From Streptomyces sp. V3I7 (lineage in GTDB: Bacteria; Actinomycetota; Actinomycetes; Streptomycetales; Streptomycetaceae), in NCBI RefSeq assembly GCF_030817495.1, contig NZ_JAUSZK010000001.1, positions 434,001 to 498,000 on the forward strand: a stretch of DNA of 64,000 bases, read 5' to 3'. Made by a program: the position numbers and the translations under genes. The notes below the pieces were generated by a model. The model was not told the origin of the DNA. It did no database searches and worked only from the letters and a program-made list of their open reading frames with translations. Of this stretch, positions 1 through 7,947 are shown in pieces; the first letter of the stretch is position 1; every line of letters begins with the position of its first letter.

Positions 1-306
1 GCCGTCGACGGCGCGACTCCCGTCCAGCGCTTCCGGCACATCCTGCTGCCCCAGCTCATGCCGGTGATCGCGCTGCTGTCGGTGCTGCGCTTCATCATGA
101 CGTTCAACAAGTTCGACGACGTGTATCTGCTCACCGGCGGCGGCTCCGGCACCGACGTCGTGGCCGTCCGCGTGTACGACTTCCTGACCTCGCGCTACGA
201 CGTCGGCGCGGCCGCCGCCCAGGCCCTCGTCCTCGCCGCGGTCCTCGTGGTCCTGCTGGGTCTCTACTTCAAGTTCTTCGCCAAGAAGGTGCAGGGGGAG
301 GCGTGA
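1..306 (+). CDS. ABC sugar transporter permease, MalF/UgpA type (3' part only)
   Basis: The reading frame is open from base 1, so the gene starts upstream of the window. The visible C-terminal ~101 residues begin inside the EAA-type loop (AVDGATPVQRFRHILLPQL), the cytoplasmic segment that docks on the transporter ATPase. They continue through two hydrophobic segments and end in a basic tail (FFAKKVQGEA). This is typical of the first permease of a CUT1 carbohydrate importer. The stop overlaps the start of the next permease (TGATG), so the two are translated together and presumably form a heterodimeric channel. The substrate cannot be read from this fragment. The binding protein is probably encoded just upstream, outside the window. 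Confidence 0.9.
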   Translation, partial: AVDGATPVQRFRHILLPQLMPVIALLSVLRFIMTFNKFDDVYLLTGGGSGTDVVAVRVYDFLTSRYDVGAAAAQALVLAAVLVVLLGLYFKFFAKKVQGEA

Positions 307-1172
307 TGAGCCGCGCACAGTTCGAGGAGCGGCTCTTCGGAGCACTCCGCTGGGTCGTGATCGCCTTCCTCGCGCTGATCACCGTCGTGCCCTTCTACTA
401 CATGCTCCTTCTGTCGGTGAAGCCGATCGACGCGCTGCTGCTGGATCCCGGCAGCCTGTGGGTCTCGGCCAAGGACATCACCCTCGCCACGTACGAGGAG
501 GTCCTGCGGCCGGCCGACGAGGGCGGTCAGGGCTTCCTCCGGATGCTGCTGAACTCCGCCGTCGTCTCGCTCGGCACGGTCCTGCTCACCCTTCTCGCCG
601 CGGTGCCCGGCGCGTACGCCGCGAGCAGGCTGAGGTTCTTCGGCAGCCGGCACGTCAGCGCCCTGTTTCTGGCGGTCTACCTCTTCCCCGCGACGCTGCT
701 GGCCGTCCCGCTGTTCGTGATGTTCGCCAAGCTGGGACTCCAGGGCAGCCTCGCGGGGCTGGCGATCGTCTACATCGCGCAGACGGTACCGGTGTCGATC
801 TACATGCTGAAGAACTACTTCGCCACCATCCCGTACGGCATCGAGGAGGCGGCCGCCCTGGACGGCTGCTCGCGGCTGCAGACGGTCCGCAAGGTCGTCC
901 TGCCGCTGGCCGCGCCCTCCCTGATGGCCACCGGCCTCTACATCTTCATGATCGCGTGGAACGAGTTCCTCTTCGCGCTGCTCTTCCTCGCCGCCGACCC
1001 CGACCGCTGGACCGTCTCCCTCGGCCTGCAGCAACTCGCCGGCGGCATCGAGGTGTCCAAGACGGTACTGATGGCCGGGTCGGTGGTGCTCACCGTCCCC
1101 GTGGTACTGCTGTTCTTCGCCGCCGAGCGCCTGCTCACCGAGGGACTGACCAGCGGCGCGGACAAGAGCTGA
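306..1172 (+). CDS. ABC sugar transporter permease, MalG/UgpE type
   Basis: 288 residues, normal for the second inner-membrane permease of a CUT1 sugar importer. There are about six hydrophobic segments, starting near residues 12-35. The EAA loop is at about residues 180-200 (EEAAALDGCSRLQTVRKVVL). The WNEFLFALLFL segment that follows is highly characteristic of MalG-type subunits. The ATG at 306 overlaps the previous stop; a GTG at 303 is a less likely start. A ROK regulator and an oxidoreductase follow, so this looks like an inducible sugar-uptake operon. As usual in Streptomyces, the ATPase may be encoded elsewhere (the MsiK type). Confidence 0.92.
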   Translation: MSRAQFEERLFGALRWVVIAFLALITVVPFYYMLLLSVKPIDALLLDPGSLWVSAKDITLATYEEVLRPADEGGQGFLRMLLNSAVVSLGTVLLTLLAAVPGAYAASRLRFFGSRHVSALFLAVYLFPATLLAVPLFVMFAKLGLQGSLAGLAIVYIAQTVPVSIYMLKNYFATIPYGIEEAAALDGCSRLQTVRKVVLPLAAPSLMATGLYIFMIAWNEFLFALLFLAADPDRWTVSLGLQQLAGGIEVSKTVLMAGSVVLTVPVVLLFFAAERLLTEGLTSGADKS

Positions 1173-1222
1173 GACACCGGCCGCAGCGACGGGGGACGGC
1201 CGCCGCGGGAACGAGGGGAACG

Positions 1223-2440
1223 ATGGGGGAACGCATGACGGGGAACCAGGGCAGCGCGGGGCATCTGCTGCGCCTGATCCGCACCGGACAGGCCACGACG
1301 CGGGGTGAACTCCAGCGCGCCACGGGGCTGTCCCGCTCCACCGTCGGCCACCGCCTCGATCAGCTCTTCGGCGCCGGATGGCTGCGTGACCGGGCGGGAA
1401 CCTCGACCGGCGGCCGCCCGTCCAGCCGGCTGGAGTTCGACGCCGCGCACGCCGTCGTACTCGCCGCGGCCCTGGAGACCCGCCACGGCCGGGCGGCCGT
1501 CCTCGACCTGGCGGGCAACGTCCTCGCCGAGCGGACCGGCGCGCTGGACCTCGGCGACGGGCCCGAGGCCGTACTCGATCTGATCGCCCGCTGGTTCGGC
1601 CCGCTGCTGTCCGAGGCGGGCACCGACCCGGACAAGGTCTGCGGCATCGGCCTGTCCGTTCCCGGTCCGGTGGACTGGGAGAGCGGTCAGGTCGTCCAGC
1701 CGCCGATCATGCCCGGCTGGGACCGCTACCCGGTCCGCGAGCGGCTCCGTGCGGCGTACGCCGAGCACGTCGGCGGCCCGACGACGCCCACCGCGCTGCC
1801 GGTGCTGATCGACAACGACGCGAACCTCATGGCGTACGCGGAGCAGCGCGCCGGCTTTCCCGACTGCGGTGCGTTCGTCCTGGTCAAGGTCTCCACCGGT
1901 ATCGGCGCGGGAGTCGTGGTGGACGGCGAGATCTACCGCGGCATCGACGGCGGCGCCGGCGACCTCGGCCACATCCGGCTCCACGACCGGCCGGACGCCC
2001 TGTGTATGTGCGGTTCCTACGGCTGCCTCGCCGCCGTCGCGAGCGGCCGTGCGCTCGCCCGCGAACTCACCGCGATCGGCATCCCGACGACCTCAGGATC
2101 GGGGGTGCGCGAGCATCTCGCGGCCGGTCAGCCCGATGCCGTACGCATGGCCCGCGAGGCCGGACAGCGGGTGGGCGAGGTCCTGGCCACCGTCGTCACC
2201 CTGCTCAACCCCGGGGTCCTCGTGATCGCCGGGGACCTGGCCGGGAGCCCCTTCCTGACCGGGGTGCGGGAACTGCTCTACCAGCGGGCCATGCCCCGTA
2301 CGACCGCCCATCTCCAGGTGGTCACCTCCTCCCTCGGCGAGCGAGCGGGGCTGCGGGGCACCGCGGCCATGGTCGTCGAGCACCTGTACGCCCCCGAGCG
2401 GGCGGACGCCCGGCTCGCCGCACTCGGAGAGAGCTCATGA
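1223..2440 (+). CDS. ROK-family transcriptional regulator
   Basis: 405 residues. A winged-helix DNA-binding domain comes first (about residues 10-65, TTRGELQRATGLSRSTVGHRL), followed by a ROK sugar-kinase-like domain. The zinc-binding ROK cluster appears as CMCGSYGCL near residue 255. The sugar-kinase motifs VLIDNDANLMAYAE and STGIGAGVVVDG are also present. ROK repressors of this build (NagC/Mlc/XylR-like) sense a sugar or sugar phosphate. This one sits directly after two sugar permeases and overlaps the next gene (ATGA), so it probably represses the operon. Starts at 1223 (after GAGGGGA) and at 1235 are both possible. Confidence 0.9.
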   Translation: MGERMTGNQGSAGHLLRLIRTGQATTRGELQRATGLSRSTVGHRLDQLFGAGWLRDRAGTSTGGRPSSRLEFDAAHAVVLAAALETRHGRAAVLDLAGNVLAERTGALDLGDGPEAVLDLIARWFGPLLSEAGTDPDKVCGIGLSVPGPVDWESGQVVQPPIMPGWDRYPVRERLRAAYAEHVGGPTTPTALPVLIDNDANLMAYAEQRAGFPDCGAFVLVKVSTGIGAGVVVDGEIYRGIDGGAGDLGHIRLHDRPDALCMCGSYGCLAAVASGRALARELTAIGIPTTSGSGVREHLAAGQPDAVRMAREAGQRVGEVLATVVTLLNPGVLVIAGDLAGSPFLTGVRELLYQRAMPRTTAHLQVVTSSLGERAGLRGTAAMVVEHLYAPERADARLAALGESS

Positions 2441-3373
2441 CACGGAACGACACCACCGCGACGCCGCCGGCGGTATGGACCGGGCCGCCGGTCCGCGTCG
2501 GACTCGTCGGGGCCGGGGCCCTGGGCGCGCGCCATGCACGCCCGCATGCTGGCCGCCGGCCCCGAGACCGAGCTGGCCGGGATATGGGCCCGCCGTCCGC
2601 GGGCCGCCGAGGAACTGGCCGCCGTCCACGGGACGGTGGCCGCCCGGTCGTACGAGGAACTGCTCGACCGCAGCGAGGCGGTCGCGTTCGCCGTGCCGCC
2701 CGCCGTCCAGGCCGAGCTGGCACCCGCCGCCGCGCGAGCCGGGCGGGCCGTGCTGCTGGAGAAGCCGCTCGGTCCGGATCTGGCGTCGGCGCGGGCCGTG
2801 GCCGACGCGGTGGCGGCGGCCGGCGTCGTGTCACAGCTGGTCCTGACCAAGCGCTATCATCCGGCGACGCGGGAGTTCCTGCGACGGGCAGCGGCGGCCG
2901 ACGTCCACGGCGCCCGTTCCTGTTACCTCCACGGGGCCTTCCTGGGCGGCGACTTCGCCACCCAGTGGCGGCTGGAGCACGGCGCGCTGCTCGACCTGGG
3001 ACCGCACCTGCTGGACCTCCTCGACGCGGCCGTCGGTCCCATCGCGAGCGTGCGCGGCACCGGCGATCCGCGCCGCTGGATCGAGCTGACCTGCGAGCAC
3101 GAGAACGGCGCGGTCAGCCAGGCCTCCCTGTCGGGGACCGTCCGGCTGCCCCGGGCCAGGACACGTATCGAACTGTTCGGTCCGGGCGAGGAGTTGGTGT
3201 ACGACACGGCCGAACTCGACCACGACCTGTGCTGGCCGGTGCTGCGCGCCGAGTTCGCCCACGCGGTGCGCGCCCGCCCCGCCGTCGCTCTCGATGCCCG
3301 ACGCGGACTGCGCCTCCAGGAGCTGATCGAGAGCGTCGGTCCGCTACGGCCTTCTTCGCCGGGCCCGCGGTGA
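2437..3373 (+). pseudogene. Gfo/Idh/MocA-family oxidoreductase, interrupted by a one-base frameshift
   Basis: The product is an NAD(P)-dependent sugar or polyol dehydrogenase-like protein. The start at 2437 (ATGA overlap with the ROK gene) opens a frame encoding the Rossmann motif VRVGLVGAG. The rest of the protein lies in another frame. It resumes at MHARMLAAGPETELAGIWAR and runs to 3373, including the family motif LLEKPLG near residue 108 and the HGALLDLGPHLLDLLDA helix. Removing one G from the GGGG run at 2515-2518 restores a continuous protein of about 311 residues (GAGPWARAMHARML). The body shows no other decay, so this may be a sequencing error rather than a true pseudogene. It is co-transcribed with the permeases and probably processes the imported sugar. 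Confidence 0.8.
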
Positions 3374-3452
3374 GGTGCCCGCAGTCGACCCGGCCGTGGT
3401 GACCGCGCCCGGATACCCCTGTACGCGTCGGCGAGCCGTGCCGCCGCCCCGC

Positions 3453-3866
3453 TCAGCCTGCGGCGGGCAGCACGGAGTGCACCCTGCGGGAGCCAGCCGT
3501 GCCGCGCCGTCCAAGCCGTCGATTGTCACGGTCACCGCGTAGCCGATCCCGTCCGCGCCGCTCTCGGCGACCAGCCGGCCGACGGCGGCGAGCCGAGCAG
3601 GACCATCGTTCTGGTACGCCGGGTGAGCGCGTGCGGGCCACCAGGGTCTCCAGCGGCGGACCGGAGAGATCGCAGTCGATCAGTACGACGTCCGGCTGTT
3701 CGCGCTCCACCGTCTCGATGAAGCGGTCCCCGTCGCCGGCCTGGCCCACGACGCGGAGGTCGGCCTCCGCGCTCAGCAGCGCGGTAATGCCCTGGAGGTA
3801 CAAGGAGGTCGAATGAGCCAGGACGATACTGACGCTTCCCTGATCCCGTAAAATGACGACCCCGCC
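3453..3866 (-). pseudogene. remnant of a NarL-type response regulator (receiver domain only)
   Basis: On the minus strand, a frame running from about 3866 down to 3620 reads SVSIVLAHSTSLYLQGITAL, then LRVVGQAGDGDRFIETVE and PDVVLIDCDLSGPP. This is the first two-thirds of a CheY-like receiver with its phospho-acceptor aspartate in VLIDCD. The similarity then jumps to another frame (RTRTMVLLGSPPSAG) and then to a third (AESGADGIGYAV). No helix-turn-helix follows. No start with a good ribosome site was found. The gene therefore has at least two frame changes and is truncated, which indicates genuine decay. The surrounding 3860-4200 DNA is unusually AT-rich for this genome. Confidence 0.5.
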
Positions 3867-4155
3867 CCGAACAAATGCGAAGATTCGAGCTCACTTCCAG
3901 GCAGGCACGATTTCAACGGATACTCCCAAACGAATACATGAAGGGCCGCCTACCGCAAGAATTCGGCCAGCGAGAGCATGTCCTGTAATTCCCGGAGGGG
4001 CCTCCGGTTGGCCACGCGTCGCCCAAAAGACCAGGTCACAGGCCCAACAGAGCGGGCGCGAGCACCCTCAGGAACCCCAGGCCGCCGATCATATTTCAAC
4101 AAGGTTCCGCCGATGAGCTGCGCAGACGAATCGAAGGGTTGCCGCAAACCCTAAA
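3867..4155. other. AT-richer intergenic stretch with a small dyad
   Basis: There is no convincing gene here. The base composition is clearly less GC-rich than the flanks. A short dyad, CCGGAG (3992-3997) and CTCCGG (4002-4007), could form a small hairpin but has no T-run after it. A 65-codon minus-strand frame at 3950-4147 has no recognisable features and was left out. The composition and the neighbouring receiver-domain remnant suggest a site of past insertion or deletion. Confidence 0.4.
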
Positions 4156-4170
4156 TGAATGATACATTCA
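4156..4170. promoter_or_regulatory. palindromic operator upstream of the DUF1330 gene
   Basis: TGAATG-ATA-CATTCA is a perfect 6-3-6 inverted repeat 37 bases before the start codon of the DUF1330 gene. This length and symmetry are typical of TetR- or MarR-type dimer sites. No regulator gene lies next to it, so the cognate protein is unknown. Confidence 0.5.
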
Positions 4171-4207
4171 CCGGGGCATTGTTTCAGTGCGGATAAGGAA
4201 GCGAATC

Positions 4208-4549
4208 ATGGCTGAAATTCCCGGTCCGGGAAAAGTCTACGCTCTGAATCTGTTCGACGTCGCAGACCGTGCGGAATACCTGGCGTATTCGCGCAGATCG
4301 GTCAAGGAAGTCACCGCCCACGGCGGCCGCGTGGTGGCTCTCGGAAAGTTCCGGGAGAGCGTCACCGGGGACATCACCCCGCGGCGCGTGCTCATTCTGG
4401 TGGAGTGGGACTCACCGGAGGCCTTCGCGAGCTACCGCGACGACCCGGAGCTGGCCACGCTCCACCCGCACCGCGAGAACGGAACGTCGGCCTACGTGTG
4501 GCACCTCTTCGACCGACTCGACGACCTCCGACCGCTGTTGAAGGACTGA
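4208..4549 (+). CDS. DUF1330-family protein
   Basis: 113 residues with the ferredoxin-like alpha/beta dimeric-barrel pattern of DUF1330: YALNLFDVADRAEYLAYSRR, then AHGGRVVALGKF, then RRVLILVEWDSPEAFASYRD. The family is small, cytoplasmic and biochemically poorly defined; its members resemble antibiotic monooxygenase-type barrels. ATG at 4208 is chosen because AAGGAAG precedes it; an in-frame upstream start at 4187 would overlap that site. The MFS gene follows after 37 bases, so the two are probably co-transcribed, under the palindrome at 4156-4170. Confidence 0.8.
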   Translation: MAEIPGPGKVYALNLFDVADRAEYLAYSRRSVKEVTAHGGRVVALGKFRESVTGDITPRRVLILVEWDSPEAFASYRDDPELATLHPHRENGTSAYVWHLFDRLDDLRPLLKD

Positions 4550-4586
4550 TTCGCGCCACACCGCGTCCGAACGGGAGGACCGTTCC

Positions 4587-5879
4587 ATGACCACGGACAA
4601 CCGATCGGCCCCGGAGGCCACGGGCAGCGGCGGGCGACGGTCCGCCCGGGCTTTCTGGACGGTGGCCGCCGGGGTCGGCGTGGTGCTGGCGGCCAACAGC
4701 ACCCCGACCCCGCTGTATGTGAACTACCAGGAGCGCTGGGGCTTCTCCGCGACCACGCTCACCGCCGTCTTCGCCATGTACGCCGCCGGTGTCCTGGTGG
4801 CCCTGCTGCTCGTGGGCGGCCTGTCGGACCGGGTCGGCCGCCGCCCCGTCCTGCTGGGCAGTCTCTGCTTATTGATAGCGAGTTACGCCCTGTTCCTCGC
4901 CGCCGACTCCGTCGCCTGGCTCTACGTCGCCCGGGCCGTGCACGGCCTCGCGACCGGTGTGTTCACCGGCGCCGCCAGCGCGGCCCTGGTCGATCTGCAC
5001 CCCCGCGGCGACCACCGGACCGCGGGACTCGTGAACAGCGCCGCCATGCCGAGCGGACTCGCCGTCGGCGCCGCGGTCAGCGGGGCACTCGCACAGTGGG
5101 GCCCCTCCCCTCTGCACACCCCCTTCCTCGTGCTCGCCGGCCTCTCGCTCGCCCTGCTCGTCGCCATCGCCCTGTGGGTTCCCGAGACCGTCCCGCTCGC
5201 CCCCGGACGGTGGTCACGCGTGCTGCGCCTCCAGCCGCTCCGGGTCCCGGCCAAGACGCGCCGTGAGTTCCTCATCGCCGGCACGGGCGTCGCCGTCGCC
5301 TGGGCCGTGGGCGGTGTGTATCTGAGTCTGGGCGGCAGTCTGGTCAAGGAACTGCTCCACAGCTACAACCCCTTCATCGCGGGCCTGGTGATCGTCAGCA
5401 TGCAAGGCGTCGCCGGACTGGCCCAGTTGACGTGGACCCTGCGCTGGGGCGCCGTCTCGGACGGGATCACCTCGGCCATCGGCTGCGTCGCCCTGCTGCT
5501 CGGCATGCTGGCCGTCTCCGGAGCCCTGCTGGCGGGCAGCACCGCACTGTTCTTCACCGGTTCCGCGCTGACCGGCATCGGATTCGGACTCGCCTTCATG
5601 GGCAGCAGCCGCCGCATCACCCAGGTCGCCCCAGTCGAACGCCGGGGCGAGACCCTCGCCGCCTTCTTCGTCGTCGCCTACCTCGCCTTCTCCATCCCCG
5701 CGATCCTGGCCGGCTTCCTCTCCACCCGTGTCGGCCTGACGCACACGTTCTACGCCTTCGCCACCCTCACCGCCCTGCTCGCCGCCTTCACCGCGGTCCG
5801 CTCGGCGCGCCTTGCCGCATCACCTCGTCCCGCCGGTGCGGCCGCACGGGGAGGGTCGAAGCCGAGGGCGGAGGTGTGA
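4587..5879 (+). CDS. MFS transporter (drug/metabolite exporter type)
   Basis: 430 residues with about 12 membrane helices in two halves. The first cytoplasmic loop carries the MFS signature GGLSDRVGRRPVLLGSL at about residues 73-89. An exporter-type helix with PETVPLAPGR ends the first half near residue 200. The protein begins with a short hydrophilic tail after a good ribosome site (GGAGGACC, about 7 bases before the ATG). It lacks the long periplasmic loops of specialised importers, so it is probably a proton-driven efflux pump of unknown substrate. It ends convergently with the PucR-type regulator; a shared hairpin lies between them. Confidence 0.88.
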   Translation: MTTDNRSAPEATGSGGRRSARAFWTVAAGVGVVLAANSTPTPLYVNYQERWGFSATTLTAVFAMYAAGVLVALLLVGGLSDRVGRRPVLLGSLCLLIASYALFLAADSVAWLYVARAVHGLATGVFTGAASAALVDLHPRGDHRTAGLVNSAAMPSGLAVGAAVSGALAQWGPSPLHTPFLVLAGLSLALLVAIALWVPETVPLAPGRWSRVLRLQPLRVPAKTRREFLIAGTGVAVAWAVGGVYLSLGGSLVKELLHSYNPFIAGLVIVSMQGVAGLAQLTWTLRWGAVSDGITSAIGCVALLLGMLAVSGALLAGSTALFFTGSALTGIGFGLAFMGSSRRITQVAPVERRGETLAAFFVVAYLAFSIPAILAGFLSTRVGLTHTFYAFATLTALLAAFTAVRSARLAASPRPAGAAARGGSKPRAEV

Positions 5880-5892
5880 CCGGCTGAGCGGA

Positions 5893-5919
5893 CCGGACGG
5901 CGGGGTCACTGCCGTCCGG
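5893..5919. terminator. bidirectional terminator-like hairpin
   Basis: CCGGACGGC (5893-5901) pairs perfectly with GCCGTCCGG (5911-5919) across a 9-base loop. It lies between the convergent MFS and PucR genes and overlaps the last codons of the latter. There is no T-run, as is common for terminators in very GC-rich genomes. Confidence 0.6.
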
Positions 5920-7873
5920 GTATCGCCAACGCGTGGAGTCGCAGCGCCAGTTGGATCTCCAGCGCGCGAGCGGGGATCTGCCAGTCGTCGCCGAGGAGCC
6001 GGCCGACGCGGTCCAGGCGCTGGGCCACCGTGTTGACGTGGACGTGCAGTTCGTCCTTCGTGCGGGCCGGACTCATGCCGCAGGCGAAGTAGGCGTCCAG
6101 CGTGCGCAGCAACTCCGTGCCGCGCCGCTCGTCGTACGCCACCACGGGACCGATGGTGCGGTCGACGAAGCCGGTGACGTCGCGCTCGCCGGCGAGGAGA
6201 AGCCCGAGGAAGCCGAAGTCCTCGGCGGCCGCGCCGTCGCCGCCGCGGCCGAGGAGGCGCAGCGCGTCGAGGCAGCGACGGCCCTCGGTGTGGGCGGCGG
6301 ACAGGGTGTCGGCGTGGCCGAGGAGGTCGGTGACGGGGGCGGAGGCTCCGACGGTGACCGGTTCGTGGACGGCGGTACCCAGCTGGCGTGCGGTGCGGCG
6401 GGCCAGGTCCGTCGCGGTGTCGCCGGGGTCGAGGGGCAGCAGCAGGACGGTGCCTCCGTCGCGGGCGGCCGCCAGACCGTGCCGGGTCGCGGCGAGGTGG
6501 GAGGCGGCGGCCCACAGTCTGCGGCGGGCCGCGGCCTCCTGTTCGGCGTCGGCCGCGGGGGTGTCGAGGCGGGCGGCCAGGACGACGTGGATGGCGTCGA
6601 GGTCGGCGTGCAGGCGGGCGGCACGCTCACGCAGCAGGCGCGGGTCGCGGTCGCGGGCGTCGAGCAGGTCGTCGAGCAGCTCGCCCCGGACGCGTTGCTC
6701 GGCCTCGGCGGCCGAGCGGCGGGCGAGCAGGAGCAGCGAGGTGACCATCGCGGCCCGCTCCAGGGTCCGTTGGTCGACGGGGTCGAGTCCCGGATGGCCG
6801 CGCAGCAACAGCGCGCCGAGGAGTTCGCCGCCGGCGGCCACCGCGGCGATCCAGTCGTCACCGTCGCGCACGGCGTGGCCTTCGGCCCGCGACGCCTCCA
6901 GCGCCCGGGGCGGTGGGCTGCCGGTCTCGGTGAACTCCACCGTTCCGTCCAGGACTTCGGCGACCGCGTCGGCCACGTCGTGGACCCCGCCGCCGCGCAG
7001 GACGAGTTCGGCGAGCCGGTCGTGGACGTCCGAGGCGCGTTCGATGACCGCGCTGCGGTCCCGGATGATCTCGTTGGCCTGCTCAAGGCCGGCCAGGGCG
7101 GAGCGGGTCTCGGTGAGGAGGTTCGCGGTGTCGATCGCGGACGCGGCAAGGGCCGCGAAGGAGCCGAGGAGCGCGATCTGTTCGCGTTCGAAGACCCGCG
7201 CGCGGCGGTCCGCCGCGTACAGGACGCCGATGACGTGCGGACCGAGCATCAGGGGCACCCCGAGGATGGCGACGAGCCCCTCGTCCCGTACGCCCGTGTC
7301 GATGGTGAGGGTGTGCTGGAAGCGGTCGTCCTTGAAGTAGTCGTCGGTGACGTAGGGGCGGGCCGTCTGCGCGACGAGTCCGCCGAGCCCCTCCCCCATG
7401 CCCAGGCGCAGCTGCTGGAAGCGGGCCGCGACGGATCCCTCGGTCACCCGCATGTAAGTGTCGCCGCGCTCCGGGTCGTTGAGGCTGAGGTAGGCGACGT
7501 CGGTGCCGAGCAGCGAGCGGGCGCGCTGCACGATCGCCTGGAGGACGGCGTCCAGGTCGCGCAGGCCGGACAGGTCGTGCGCCGTCTCGAAGAGGGCGGA
7601 CAGCTCCGCCTCGCGCCGCCGCCGTCCCTCCAGTTCCGCGCGGACGCGCAGCGCGAGCTGCTTGGCGCCTTCGAGCGCGGCGATCCGGCCGGCGCCGCGG
7701 CCCTCGGCCCGGGCGAGCAGGACCGGCTGCTCGTACGCCTCTGCCGGAGCGCCGCGGGCGAGCAACTCGAGGAACGGCGCCTCCGCGCCCTCGGGGGGCG
7801 GGGCGAAGGCGCTGATCGGCACCCCGGCGACGGCGACGGGGTGCTCCGCGGACTGCACGTGATCGCGAGACAT
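5906..7873 (-). CDS. GAF-domain PucR-family transcriptional regulator
   Basis: 655 residues. A GAF sensory domain occupies about residues 80-240 (TAHDLSGLRDLDAVLQAIVQ is close to its start at FETAHDL). A linker follows, and the C-terminus carries the PucR-type helix-turn-helix (LDAYFACGMSPARTKDELHV, then NTVAQRLDRVGRLL, about residues 590-630). Family members such as PucR and CdaR activate purine, sugar-acid or related catabolic genes in response to a small ligand bound by the GAF or central region. The ATG at 7873 is used; a GTG six bases upstream is an alternative. The next upstream gene on this strand is a 3-hydroxybutyrate-type dehydrogenase, a possible target. Confidence 0.85.
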   Translation of the reverse strand: MSRDHVQSAEHPVAVAGVPISAFAPPPEGAEAPFLELLARGAPAEAYEQPVLLARAEGRGAGRIAALEGAKQLALRVRAELEGRRRREAELSALFETAHDLSGLRDLDAVLQAIVQRARSLLGTDVAYLSLNDPERGDTYMRVTEGSVAARFQQLRLGMGEGLGGLVAQTARPYVTDDYFKDDRFQHTLTIDTGVRDEGLVAILGVPLMLGPHVIGVLYAADRRARVFEREQIALLGSFAALAASAIDTANLLTETRSALAGLEQANEIIRDRSAVIERASDVHDRLAELVLRGGGVHDVADAVAEVLDGTVEFTETGSPPPRALEASRAEGHAVRDGDDWIAAVAAGGELLGALLLRGHPGLDPVDQRTLERAAMVTSLLLLARRSAAEAEQRVRGELLDDLLDARDRDPRLLRERAARLHADLDAIHVVLAARLDTPAADAEQEAAARRRLWAAASHLAATRHGLAAARDGGTVLLLPLDPGDTATDLARRTARQLGTAVHEPVTVGASAPVTDLLGHADTLSAAHTEGRRCLDALRLLGRGGDGAAAEDFGFLGLLLAGERDVTGFVDRTIGPVVAYDERRGTELLRTLDAYFACGMSPARTKDELHVHVNTVAQRLDRVGRLLGDDWQIPARALEIQLALRLHALAIPGRQ

Positions 7874-7929
7874 GCTCACAGGATTCCGTATCGTCCGCAC
7901 ATCCCGTCAGGCCTGTGGATAACTTCGGG

Positions 7930-7945
7930 GCGCCGGGCCCGGCGC
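7930..7945 (-). terminator. palindrome after the SDR gene
   Basis: GCGCCGGGCCCGGCGC is a perfect 16-base palindrome immediately downstream of the SDR stop codon at 7948 on the minus strand. It could fold as a GC-only hairpin and end that transcript before the PucR-type gene. There is no T-run. Confidence 0.45.
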
Positions 7946-7947
7946 GG

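Noticed and set aside
3992..4007. Small CCGGAG/CTCCGG dyad as a terminator
   Set aside because: The stem is only six pairs, there is no T-run and no convincing gene ends there; it is mentioned only as part of the intergenic description.
3950..4147. A 65-codon minus-strand frame in the AT-rich gap
   Set aside because: It has no ribosome site, no recognisable motif and no coding bias, and lies in probably decayed DNA.
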